DNA from: Prorocentrum cordatum
Taxonomy: Eukaryota > Sar > Dinophyceae > Prorocentrales > Prorocentraceae
NCBI GenBank assembly: GCA_963575745.1
Contig: CAUYUJ010022530.1
Location: 52,308-116,307, forward strand
DNA length: 64,000 bases
Direction of reading: 5' to 3'
Shown piece by piece: positions 50,150 to 60,760 of the stretch. Both the position numbers and the translations under genes were made by a program. The notes beneath the pieces are model-generated. The model did no database searches. It had not been told where the DNA came from and saw only the letters and a list, made by a program, of their open reading frames with translations. Positions within the stretch are counted from its first letter, which is position 1; every line of letters starts with the position of its first letter.

Positions 50150-51390
50150 AGCCGTTCCCAGCCCTGCTCCCCCAACAGGGAAGCAGGGCCGGTATTGAAA
50201 GGTGGCGCCACAAGCCGAAAAAGGAGGCGACCCCAGGAGGGGAGGGAGAAACGAGGAGGGGGACGACACGGGACGAACAAAGGAGGGAAAAGGGAGGGAA
50301 AGCACGCGCGACGAGGCGAGGGAGAAGAGGGAGAAATCCCAGCCATTCACCGACCCCCCCGAGCGCCCCCCCCCCAGTGGGTACGGAACGCAAGATAGAG
50401 AAAGGCGGTGGAATGAAATGGGGTGGGGCCCTGGCGGGGTCGGTCAAAAGCTGGGGCCCCGATATACAGATAAGCGGTCGCTACGGGCACCAAAGAAGTG
50501 ATAGCAGGAGGTAGCCAATGATGAACAAGAGGACGGGGTCGGAAACATTGCGATGCCCAGCGGCATCGAGCCTGCTGGGGGCGATGCAAGCGGCGCGGTG
50601 GGGCGGCAGTGTCACCAGGTTGGGAGGGGGGGAGACCAACGGATATGATGACAAAGGAGAAGTGGAGATCCTGGTGACTCTACTGGGCCGACTGGTAGGC
50701 TGCAGTTGGCATGCTCTTAGGGCGGAGGTTGAGGGCCGCAGTGGCTCGCTCTTTTGGAGGTCCCAGCAGTAGGGTGCCATTTTGGAGTGTGGGGAGGACC
50801 AGTCGACCCTACATTATGTAAACCTAAGGCGGCGATAAAGCAGGCTGAACTCCATGGGTAGTGGTGAAAGCGTGACCTCAGCGGTGAGAATGAGAAGAGA
50901 TGAGTGCGGGCAGTGAGTCTAGCATGGTAGGCACAGCCTCAAGAAGCTACAAGGATGTAGATAGGAAGGCTGTGTGCACCAGGAGGCGGAGATGGAGGTG
51001 AAGATGGAGGTGCCCCAATGGCCGTAGCTGCTGAGGTGATGTGGGGGTGCCCTGATGGCTGCAGCTGCTGCTCCTGAGGTCCTGGTGGTGACAGCAGCTG
51101 CTGAGATGAAGGTGCCCTGATGGCCGCTGACACGCGGCTAGTTGCGGCCGCGGCCGCCCTGGCCCTTGCCAGGACGGCCCGCGGCGAGTCCGAGCCCCCA
51201 CCTTACCCAATGCCGTATCCCCGCCCATCCCGACTCCACATGAGAGGGGGGGGGTAGGTTAGCAGGACGAGGCGCGAGGACCAGGAAGGCGGTGAAGGTT
51301 GGTTGGGGGCGGAATGTGGAACCAGGTCACGAAATTGATGTAGGCGGTGCACTTGATGTAGTCGCCGCATCCAAGGCATTGCCTTTCATT
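50150..51390. other. Transition into the microsatellite-free block
   Basis: 50200-50350 is purine-rich; from about 50.8 kb simple repeats stop and GC falls. A GGTGCCCTGATGGC/GCTGCTGAGGTGATG repeat occurs two to three times at 50990-51130. No gene recognised. Confidence 0.45.
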
Positions 51391-51392
51391 CG

Positions 51393-53630
51393 TCAGTACC
51401 CTGCCGCAGGTGAGGGGCATAAGTAGGTGGGCGCGCTCGGAGATGACGGGATCGCACGGGCAGCCGCTGTAAGGTCGGTCCGACCTTGAGGCATGGCCTC
51501 AGCATAGTGGCGTCCAGGTTGGGTAATCCTGGCTCGCTCGGAGAAGGTCGAGTCGTGGGAGTCGTGGAGAGAGCCAGACTGTGAGCGGAAGAGGTCGGTT
51601 GGAGCGCAGGTCGGAGCTGTTGGAAGGGCATGGTCGGTTACGCAGTGACGGCGCCTGGCGCGCGGGCACCACGTTCGGCCGTCCAGGCTTGCGCGGGCGA
51701 TGGCGAGGATGGCGATCGCCAGTGGTAAGGGGCGTAGTTGGCTGATGAAGTCGTTGGGCCTGTCGAGGAACTTGAACGCGGAGTCCTCGGCCGTGGTGAT
51801 CTCTTTCTCGATGTCGAGGGCCTGATTGTAGCTGACATGTTGCCCCCCTACCATTGCGACGAGGGTGTCGAGCTCCTCCTGAATGTCATTGCGTTGGGAG
51901 CGGTACTCAGTGGTGATTTCAGGTATCAGGGCTTGTTTGGTACTCCGCATGTTACTGATCTGAGTGGTAGCACCCCGTGCCCATAGGTCGTCATTGCTGT
52001 TGTAGGGCACGTTGAGGATTGTGACTTCATCGCCCTCGTCATGGCGCCGCGTGCGATGGAGTCCTCTAGCTTGGCATGGAACGGGTGGCGCATGCTAGCT
52101 CCTATTGGGAAGGTGATTGTGTCGGATCTGACTTTCTCGTGGGTTATCGTCGCGATGGGGATCCATCCAGTGGGCTTCTGTGGTTCGACTTGTAAGGCAG
52201 GTTGTTGGTTGTCGTTTGCTGCCGGGGCGCTGTCGCTCAACGTCGGGTCGGAGCTGCTGGGGTCGGTAATAGGCATGTGCTGCCCCCCTGAATCGTGCTC
52301 CTGCTGCGCGGTCTTGCCCTCGTAGTCGATCATGCCCGTTGGCTGGTCTGTTCTCTCGTCCCTGACGGTCGGCAGGGTGGGTGGGGCTTTGCGTCTCGCT
52401 GGTTTCGTTGATGAGATGGGCCCGCTATGAGGGGGTGTTTGGTGGTCTTTGTTGGGAGTGGCTCGTGAGGGTGTGATCACTGGCGTTGTGTTGGTGATTG
52501 TGTCGCCACTGCTCGTGGGTGCGTCGGTGTCAGATAGGTGGGCTGTATTGTTCATGGCGGTCATCATTGTGTTTGTCTCCTCGTGGGTTGTCTCTCCCCG
52601 TGATGCTGGCTCTCGCGCCGTCGCCGCGCAGCTGCCAGGATTGGTGTTGGGCTGCGCAGCTGCTTGGTGCGATGGATGATGTGGTTTACGCGCGGGGGGC
52701 GCGGGCCACCCTCTCGCGTGGGTGCGACCGCGAGCAGGCTGCTGCGGAAGGTGAGGAATGTCTTGGGGTCTTGGTTGGCCTTGAGGCGGGAGGAGAATGC
52801 GCCGCCTGCGTGATCGCTGCACCGTAGATGCGCTCGGTCAGCCCATTCGCGTGCGCCTGGTTCCCGTTGGTAGTCGGCGCGCAGCTTGTAGATTAGGTCG
52901 TGGATGGTTTGTGTCATGGCCCTGTCGGTCTGCCACCGGTTGGCTGGGCGCTCGGGCATCGGGGGTGGCGGTCGTCGAGGGATGAAGGGGGAGTCGGCCT
53001 GAGGCCGCGGTAGAAGCAGCCGTCCTTGTTGATGCTGAAGGCCTCAAAGTTATGGTCGGTTAGCTGCCGAGCGCAGCATCTCATTGGGTGGCGCCTGTCT
53101 GCAGGTCGCGGTGGTAGGCGAGGCTTCTGTTTACGCCAGCATGCGCAGCCCAGCCTTGCGGCAGTTCCGCGTTGTGGGATGGGTCGGGTCGCAGGGCGCC
53201 CCCCTGGTTGTTTCCTGGCGTCGTCTTAGCGGCTTGTAATGGCGCTCTGCCTGGGGGTGGCCCAGGCGGCGGTGGCTGCCAGTTCGGTGTCGGAGTCTCG
53301 TTCTGGTTGTATCTGAGCTGGAAGACATGGGGTGGTTTGTTGGGCCTGGGGCGTAGATCTCCGCTGCACGAGTTGTAGGTCAGCATGCGTTCGTCGTGCG
53401 AGCTGGCCGCTGTGCCTGTTGTTGTCTGGCTTCTGGAAAAGCCGCATGCCACTCGGGGAAGTAGCTCTGGGTCCAGTTGGCGGTCTGAAAGCCTGCGTTA
53501 CGTAGTTGCTGGCAGTGTTGACGCAGATGGCGCGTGCTGTGACTGCCCTCGCCCTCGGTGGGGCATTGCCGTCCTTTGCGTGCATCTTGCTCGAGTAGTT
53601 TTTGTTGATGTTGGCGACCTTTATCGTCAT
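51393..53630 (-). pseudogene. Decayed coding region with a truncated WW domain
   Basis: Minus-strand frames overlap in pieces: 53081-53452, 52564-52959, 51926-52822 (298 codons, Thr/Pro/Ser-rich) and 51393-52010. The recognisable part is a WW domain at the end of 53081-53452: LPQGWAAHAGVNRSLAYHRD then LQTGATQ, in which the next codon, where the second Trp belongs, is TGA (53083-53081). 51393-52010 has a helical stretch (DIQEELDTLVAMVGG, NQALDIEKEITTAEDSAFK). It follows the LINE-like remains in the same orientation and may be their 3' continuation or a separate element. Confidence 0.4.
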
Positions 53631-53699
53631 GCTGCCGCCAAGCAGGATGTCGGTCGGTTGTTTGTTTTCTGGCGTTTCGTAGTCAGGTCGCTGCCTTAT

Positions 53700-54610
53700 C
53701 TCAGGTAGTGCATCTCAGCATGGGGTACCGTAGACCTGGTGGACGAGGATCCCCCGCTTATTGGCCTCCGCGTGGACGTTGGCGGTTCCGTCGGCTCTTG
53801 TTGCGCGTGTTTTCGAGGTAGTTGTGATCTCCTGCAGCTCCTGAACTGGATATTCGGTGAGGGCGTTGTCTATAATGACGGGCTATTTGGGGAGGTCGCT
53901 GGTAGGTGCGCTCAGCATTAGGATCGTCACGTGATCGATCTCCTTTGTGGGAAGTGGTGGCGTTCGGTATGTGCCCGTCCATGCTTATAGGAGTGCGCGT
54001 TCCCGTTGTCCGCATAGATATACTGGTACTCGCTGTCCTCTAAGTAAGATGCGTCTCGTCGCAATGCTATCCAACGATTGTTTGTGGAGTAATGTGGTGG
54101 CGATCGACAGGGAGGATGTAGTTGTTCGTTCATGGCTGTAGTGCTCGTCCTCCGCGGGATTCCACGATGTCTTTTGCATAGGCGGCGAGTATTCCAATCC
54201 CGGATGCAGGGTGCGGTTCGCCGTAGATCTCGGTGATCGCCACGACGTATACTTTCGGATTGCAGCCCTCGATGATGCCGTGGGTGGTTCTGCGCTCTAC
54301 CCCTTCAAAGTTGCGGCGCTTTTCCATGCCCTTCTGTTTGAGGATGTGGAATGTTTGGGGTTTCGCCAATGGCTCTTCGTCTCTATTATTCCACGGTGGT
54401 GCTCGTAGAAGTGGTGGGCCAGCGCTTGCCAGCATGTGAATGTCGTGCCACTCCAGGTTGTGGACAGGTATCTTCTTGGGGTCGCGGTCGTTAGCGGCGC
54501 CTTCTAGTGTGCGATACGGTGCGGCAATGCGGGCAGTTCTCAGGTCGGTCCATCCAATGGTCTGCATCGGTCCGCATCTCGTTGCTGGAGTGTACCATGA
54601 AGTTGTCAAG
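53700..54610 (-). pseudogene. RNase H-like remnant, frameshifted
   Basis: Pieces in three minus-strand frames, in RNase H order: KVYVVAITEIYGEPHPASG and IGILAAYAKDI (54130-54609), then TNNRWIALRRDASYLED and EYQYIYADNGNAHSYKHG (53927-54133), then SKTRATRADGTANVHAEANK before 53.75 kb, where the latter resembles the H-x-G-N-x-AD end of type I RNase H. The first strand lacks the usual Asp-Gly. This would be the second RNase H in the block, besides the one at 60.5 kb. Assignment is by motif only. Confidence 0.35.
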
Positions 54611-55216
54611 CACGGTGGCCCGCCTCTCCCTGACCCTGTCCTTCCAGCACTCCCCAGTTGCGGCGGGGCATGCGATGGTGACGCGGTGCCGATAGGTGGC
54701 GCGCACGAAACCGCCCATCATTGCCGCGGGGGCGCGGAGGCAACCCAGGTCGAGGGAGACGTACGTGTAGTGGCGCGCGAGGGTTTCAGACACGTCGGCT
54801 CCTTGCGATGGCCTGACGACGCCCATGCAGGGAATAGCTGTTTGTGGTTATGCTGTTGGGCCTCAAGGAGTGCATATAGCGCCTTCTTGTTGTCGTAGCC
54901 CTTGCTGTAGGGCATGGGTGTCGACACTCCTTTCTTGTCTGTACTCAGGCGGAGCCCCGCTCCGTGTCTAGCGCGGGGCTGCGCTGATGACTGCAACTCG
55001 TTGCTGGCTGGCGTAGTCTAGGTCCTTAACTCCGTTGGCGCAGTCGAGCTTGACCTCGTTGATGTCGATGAACTTCGGTAGTTTGCCAACGACTTCTGCA
55101 GGTATCCAGATGGTTTCGTCTTGATCTTGCTGGGGTATTGCCAGCCGCCGAGGACGCATATCCAGAGGAGGCTTCATGGCGCGCTGCGCTCGGCAATGGG
55201 TGCGCCAAGGGCGCAC
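54491..55216 (-). pseudogene. Unassigned protein-like segment between LINE C-terminus and RNase H
   Basis: Frames 54968-55216, 54718-54996 and 54491-54826 follow each other with shifts. Protein-like stretches are DETIWIPAEVVGKLPKF then IDINEVKLDCANGVKDLD, MPYSKGYDNKKALYALLEAQ, and ARHYTYVSLDLGCLRAPAAM to RATVLDNFMVHSSNEMRTD, ending PENCPHCRTVSH (CxxC). I do not recognise the family. Confidence 0.35.
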
Positions 55217-55509
55217 TGGTCAGCTTGGGCTTAGCTCTTGAGCCGAAGCTGCGCTACGGTTAGTGATATGTCAGGTGTTGTTATCGAGTGATGTGCATGT
55301 GATGAGGTGTGAGTAGCGTCTTTTTCACAGGGTAGGCGATCAGGCGCCACGGTGAGGCGTGCCAGAACCATTGCTGAGGACGCTGTCTCTGTCTGTATCC
55401 CAAGCAATGGACCGCCGTGGCCCGCGCAGTGCGGGGTGACCGCCGCCCGTCGTCAGCCCGGTGTGCTCAGTGCCCCCTTAAGTACTTGGTCGCGTAGTAT
55501 TTTGCTGCT

Positions 55510-56400
55510 TTAGACGTAGTAGTGCGGGCCCAGCGGGACGTAGAACTTCATCCTGTCGCCCTCCATGTCCCAGCTTTCGCGGTCTCGTGGCTGTGTCCAT
55601 CTGCGGTGGATGGCGTCCATGATGGCATGGGCCAGTTGTCTGCACATCTCGGTGGCGTGGGTCATGGCGCTAGCTTTTTCCCCATTGCCGTGGTTGCTCC
55701 GTCCAGTGGGGTGGTAGTGATGTCCTGTGCCATGGTTGCATCTTCCGTGGTTTGGTAATAGTGCTATCGTCCGTCGTGCTTCTGGTTTCTGTATCGCGAG
55801 CGATGTAGTCGGTCTCGCGGCTAGTCCAGTCATGCATTGGCCGAAGGTCATGAGATCTACCCCATCAGTACCAACCATATTTGTCATTTCTGGCAGTAGC
55901 CAGCACCTTGCTGTATCTCTCCCGTCGCTGGCTGTGGCGGGGTGCTCCATGACCATGGGGGCCTTCGTGTTGATGCATAGGTATGCAAACATAATAGTAG
56001 TGCGCAGTAGCTGGTTGTATGTAGTTGTTCGGGCTGCTTCAGAGACAGGTGCTGTAGTCGGCAAGGTTGTTGACGGCTCCTCAGAGGTCGATCTTGGTGC
56101 CCGCTCCATGTCTCGCGTGATGGTCCAGCTATAATGGAGGCCACGCGGCCGCGTAGTTGTTGGTCCCACCAAACATGTATGATGTCCCATGTCGTGAGGT
56201 CGCCCTTGATCTCGTCGCAGGTGGTGCCAATGGAGAGTGCTGTCATGCTGTTGTCCTTTGGGGTTGCTGCACATTGCCAGTTGTTTCTGTGTTCGCTCCT
56301 GATGTGTAGGATGGCCTGCGTCGGCGTACCTGTCGGTCTTGGCATTGGCGCCGGGCCAGGTCTTGAATCCACAGGTGCTGTAGCAGGTGTGGATTTTTTC
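55510..56400 (-). pseudogene. EHP...PT..L domain (methyltransferase-like C-terminal half) of the LINE-like element
   Basis: The last 280 or so codons of the frame 55510-56754. MFAYLCINTKAPMVMEHPAT (E270 of that frame), then CWLLPEMTNMVGTDGVDLM, then FGQCMTGLAARPTTSL, then further conserved-looking HYHPTGR and AHAIMDA. It resembles the C-terminal part of the 18-25 kb element (PIICENPLSSYAW ... DMCQFGTAWRKPTRL): E-N/H-P, a hydrophobic or acidic run, a Q-C/F-x-G, then K/R-PT-x-L. The N-terminal SAM-site half is not visible in any frame. Function unknown. Confidence 0.5.
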
Positions 56401-57451
56401 TCTTGCAGCCTCGTGGTCCTTGATGTACAGCGGCGGCATGGCAGTCTTGTAGCTGGCGGTGTGTGCGTGCAGTGGGGGGTAGTCCAGCCTTGATGTTGGC
56501 TCTCTGCTCGTCTCGTATGGCTTCTCTGCTTGCTTCCGTAGTTGCTTCGTTATGCCTGTTTGTGTTTCGTCTCCAGGGTGCCGCGCATGCGATGCGCGCG
56601 AGTAGGTTCTTGACGAGTCTTCCACATGTGTGGTATTCGTTGGAGCATGCCAGGCATCGTGCCCCATGAGCCAATCTGGTTGGGTGGTCGTCTGTTGGGT
56701 GGTGTTTTCCCATGTGGACGTAGAATGCGTTGATCTCGGTATAGGTGGCTCCACATTCGTAACACATGATCGTCTTGCCGCTGTGGTTCTCGTCGGTCAT
56801 GAATTGTGGGGCAAGGTCGTTGTTTTGGTAGGGTCGCAAGTTGTTGTGCCATGGTCGTAGGTGCTCATGGTCAAGGTTGTGCCGCATGCGGCGCTGCGTC
56901 GCGGTCTTAACCTGCGCCGCTAAGGACGGGGTGGAGATCAACGGTAAGGTGTAGCTTGTGCTCGTCGCCGAGGCATGTCCACATCCACTGTAGACCGTCG
57001 TATACCATCTGTCCCCATGGCGCATTTCAGCTGAGGTTGTCGTCGGTGATTCGTAATCGTATGCTTGGGGGCGAATTATAGAAGCCTCGGTCGGTATCGC
57101 AGCCTGAAGATGCGAATCGCGATGTTCGCATCTGGCCGTATGGCCTTCAGTAAGCACCTGACCGTTTTTTACTTTCTGGTGGCCGTGGTTGTTGGCCTTG
57201 TATCCCATTGCCATCCTGCATCCCGTCAGGCACTCGGTCTCGATGCTATAGGGCTGCCCCTGGTTCAGAGCGTTCCAGATGTGTGAATTGTAGAAGGAGG
57301 GTCTTGCTGTCGATAACCAGCTGTCTTCGCTTGTAGGCTTCTTTGCGCAGTGGAGCCCTGCTCTTTGTGGCCTTTGAGGTTCTCCACTGCGTATCTGGGC
57401 CTTGCCCTCCGTCGTATATTGCAGTGCCCAGCGATATCTGGTGGTTGGCAA
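56243..57451 (-). pseudogene. C-terminal zinc-finger region of the LINE-like element
   Basis: 402 codons, of which roughly the first 260-290 look genuine. A classical C2H2 finger is at C230, C233, H246, H250 (CYECGATYTEINAFYVHMGK). A second, altered finger is ARCLACSNEYHTCGRLVKN to IAC (C266, C269, with Asn282 where a His would be expected, and C289). Upstream (residues 1-200) is the RT thumb/connection with HIWNALNQGQPYSIETE and MRHNLDHEHLRPWHNN. Paired zinc fingers after the RT are usual in dinoflagellate LINE-like elements as I know them. Frameshifts before and after mark it as decayed. Confidence 0.6.
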
Positions 57452-58700
57452 ACTCGATTGGCTCGCTGGGGCGTGTGTGTGTCTGCTACGTTCGCGATGT
57501 TGCCATGGGCGAGTTGCTCCTTAGCTGTTCTGCTCTGGTGTCCATGGAGGAGTAGCATGATATTGGTCTTGCTGGCGTGGTGTCGCACGCCGCGCCATGG
57601 GCCTTGGTCAATTTGATTATGTTGGAGAGCGTTTGTCCATGTACCGCGTGCTGTCGCATGCGGGCGTAAGCGTTCATGTCGTCTACGAAGGATGCGTCGA
57701 CAAGTCGTGATCATCCAGATCATCCATCCCCTCTCGCCTTGCCTCTCTGCCCTTGGAGAAGATGTATTCCTGGCGTCTGGCGTCGATGTCTATCTCGAGT
57801 TAACTGTTGATCATGTCGTTTGCGATATGTCGCGTAACCTTTGCGAAGAGGTGGTTGGCGGTGAGGCCTGACGCTGGTACTCCAGGCCGCGAACAAGTGC
57901 GTGGCTGCGCTAGTCAGGTGGATCCTTTCGTAGTGGCCCACATGCCTGCGTGCGCATCTTGTAGTAGTGCGAATACGTGCTTGTCGTCCACGTTGCGTTT
58001 GAATATGGGCGATCGTCCCATGTCCATCATCTGCAGTGCAGGAAGGAATGGTTCGGGTACATTGGTGTCGCGCAGCAATTCATTGAGGTCATCTGGCGCA
58101 TGTGGGAAGTGAAAGACAAACTGAAGTACCACTCTGTAAATGGCGCCATTGAGGCCCAAGGAGCGTATCATAGCTGATTCTCCTCTGTCTGAGGTAGTCC
58201 ATGACGCCCAGGGTCGCACGCGCGACGAAGTCGGTGGACTGGCGCGGTCGCGCCCCGCATTGTGCGTCTCGTAGTATTTGAGCCGTGATGCTCTTGAGCC
58301 TGGTGCGTAGAAAGCGGTGAGGGTGTTTAGCTATAGTGCTGCTGAGTAGTATCATCCGCCCCGCTTGTAGGCCAGGTGCAGTTGTGTTGGGCTTGGAGAA
58401 CGGCGTTTGCCACCCTTCTCTGTAGGAAAGTGGTTCCACGGTCGCAGGCTGCGTATTTACGAGGGGTGGGCGGTGGGCCCGGATTATCTTTAGGCGCGAT
58501 ACTGCAGTAGTCGCCGATGAGCTTGTTTGGGTCTCCACGCTTGCCTTGCGCTGCTTGTTTGAACTGTCGCTTCGCCTCTTCTTTGGCGATGATGTCGTGG
58601 CGAGGTCTGTCGTGCAGCGTTCTGATTGCGGCTGCGTAGTTGGCGCGCTTGTTGCACTTGTCGGTAATCTCTCGCGGGCTCATGATCTTGGAGTGCTCGG
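57265..58700 (-). pseudogene. Reverse transcriptase remnant of the LINE-like element
   Basis: Spread over frames 58327-58683, 58089-58538, 57914-58219 and 57265-57723. Motif 0-2 region: GLQAGRMILLSSTIAKHPHR, FLRTRLKSITAQILRDAQ, then CGARPRQSTDFVARAT, the classic LINE stretch before motif A. Motif A remnant SLGLNGAIYRVVLQFVF, where Gly stands in place of the expected Asp. Later, CDTTPA joins KTNIMLLLHGHQSR only by a frame change (the G..xNxxKT..M segment after the YADD box). At least three shifts plus the lost Asp make this copy inactive. Confidence 0.6.
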
Positions 58701-58847
58701 CGATGTCGAAGTGGTATAATTATGCCTCCGCCTGCTGTAGTTAATCATGTAGCGTTTGTCCGTTGGGGCCGATGACGCGTAGGCGCGCAGCTGTGCTGAA
58801 TCCTGGTCTGCCTCTATTCCTCCGGAGCCTCTTGACGTCATCCCATG

Positions 58848-59550
58848 CTATTCTGGAGTCGTCATTGATGTAGGCGTCCCTTGCACTACTGGCAATGCCG
58901 CGAGGTAGTTGAAGCGGTCAGTCTCAATGGCGCTTGCAAGTTGTGGTGATGGTCCGCGTAGGAATGCGATGATCGCCAGTGTTACCTCCTCGAGCTGGGC
59001 GTCGTTGTGCATGATGTCTTCAGCTACGCGTTGAAGTGCAAGTTGGGTTTCTGGGTTCGTCATGGCCTCGCGCGCGCTGATGGTGGGGATGCGGGCTTCG
59101 TAGGTCTGGTAGACTAGACGCGTGTCGTCGCCTTCTTGCCGCAAGCGTCGCAGTGGCCGTTGGCGTGCCCTCCCTGCGCGGATGAGGGCGAACGTTGGTT
59201 GTTGGTATGGCTTCCTTGGGTGGGCCTTTGTCGGCTTTGTACCTTTTGTTCGAGGTAGCTAGCGCGGTCGTTCATCTCCTCTTGGCAGGGGGTTACTGGG
59301 ATCGTAGCGATCTCGTCCTTGAGCTTCTGTTGAGCTCTTGGATATCGCAACTTTGCGCGGTCCGTGAGTATGCCGCATCTCTTGGTGGTGGCCTTATCGG
59401 TGTAGGTCATGTCAGCGGTGACCGGGTACTGGTATTCGTCTTGCTGGCGGGTGTCGAAGTCGTCGAGGGTCTTCCATGTACTTCACGGTCGGCTCTTGTC
59501 CGCATGGCAGGCGGATGTAGTCGATGCGTTGATGGGCGTTCCCCGCGCAT
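58848..59550 (-). pseudogene. Endonuclease-RT linker with helical segments
   Basis: Frames 58848-59144 (ALQRVAEDIMHNDAQLEEVT, LAIIAFLRG) and 59114-59410 (RYPRAQQKLKDEIATIPVT, MNDRASYLEQKVQ, GHCDACGK with CxxC). No catalytic motif. By position it links the endonuclease to the RT. Confidence 0.4.
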
Positions 59551-59599
59551 GTGAGGCTGGGCCCATGTGCCTCCATAGTAGTGTTGGCGGCCAAGAGGC

Positions 59600-60450
59600 T
59601 GTGCTGCTGTAGGTAGGCGTGGAAGTGCGCTCCTCCTGCGTTTACTTCTTCAGGTTGGCCTTCAACTCAAATATGAGGGGAGGTAATGCTCCCAGTAGTA
59701 CCGTTGCCGTTGTGCGTTTCCGTCTGAGCGCTGGTGTTGCCCCCGTACCGGTTGCACTCGAGGTCTTCGGCATGTGAGCGCGGTGCGCGTGCGACCCTCC
59801 CATGGTTCTCTTGAACCCAGGTGCTGTGAACTTGACTATCAGTAGTCTGGGGTTCTGGGCCATTTCCAGTGGTTGGGTTTGAAGTATAGCTTTTGTCCTT
59901 TGTCGCCGTGGTAAGGGAGGTGCGTGTTGATTACTCGTAAGCATTCCAAATTGCGCTTGTCATGTGCGCTTGAGATGATGGTTTATTGGTCAGCGGCGTG
60001 GGTTCCACGTGGTCGTCTTGGTTCCTGCGCGCCGATGGTGTGTACCCTGATGTCGGGGAGCTGTTGTCGGATGTCTGGGTCTTGCTACCTTTCTCTTTTC
60101 GTCGCGCCCCTGCTTCTCTGGGATCTTGAAGGAGCGCGCGTTGCCGGTGCAGATGCGGATGTCGATCTTCTTGTCGCTGGAAGTCTCGGTGCACTGGTGC
60201 GAAGTGGATCGGTCGAGCTTGTATCTTGGCTGGAGGTGCCTCCAGTCCGTTTTGGTTCATGTTGGGGTAAGCGTGCCTGGTTTCGTTCGCTTCTTGCAGC
60301 CACTCCCATTGTCGTGTCGTTCTCTGTCAGCGTGGAAGGCTATTGCCCGTTCTTCTTGTGGACATTGCTGGTGATTGCTGGGCGTAGCTGCGTACATCTT
60401 GGCGAGACTGTCTGCTAGCTCATTCCAGGGGTGCCCCGTGCGTGCTCGTG
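59600..60450 (-). pseudogene. Endonuclease (EEP-type) remnant
   Basis: Pieces in alternating frames: ICTGNARSFKIPE near 60.13 kb (the N-terminal TxNxRS strand of apurinic-type endonucleases), RHQGTHHRRAGTKTTTW around 60.0 kb (or, in another frame, IGAQEPRRPRGTH, like the xxxQExR box), then NLECLRVINTHLPYHGDKGQ and QNPRLLIVKFTAPGFKRTMG (59642-59944), the segment before the HxPH box. It would nick the target for priming. Frame changes are needed at least twice. Confidence 0.45.
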
Positions 60451-60455
60451 CGTGG

Positions 60456-60760
60456 TCAGTGTTGAGGTTGACCGCCTCGGAGGTGAGGTCGTGTAGTAGT
60501 CGTGCTCAGTCGGGCATCTGGTTGGGTTTCTTCTGTTGGAAAATGCCCTTGGCGAATCCCGTGGCAACCGTGGAGTCGGCGGTGCATATTGCCGTCAGGT
60601 TTGTGAGTTGCGTTGTGGAAGTGTGCGTGTATCCATGCGTGCGCCCAGATCAGAGCTGTTAGTTCTGACGCGGTGGAGTTGCAGGGGAAGTTGTCATCCC
60701 TAAATGATGTTGTTGCGAGCTCCAGTGCTTCCCTGATAAATGTACCCATGTTCGTCTTCG
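60456..60760 (-). pseudogene. RNase H remnant upstream of the endonuclease
   Basis: CNSTASELTALIWAHAWIHA (the motif Glu is in SEL) in frame 60456-60749, then by frame change ICTADSTVATGFAKGIFQ (the TDS box) and VNLNTDHARARTGHPWNELA (the closing H...GHPxNExAD box) down to about 60.42 kb. This order puts RNase H before the endonuclease, not after the RT as in most LINE clades. Confidence 0.5.

Noticed and set aside
54130-54135. TGA at 54132-54130 as further evidence for UGA=Trp
   Set aside because: The surrounding frame does not predict Trp there, and a TAG follows 18 codons later; ordinary decay explains it.
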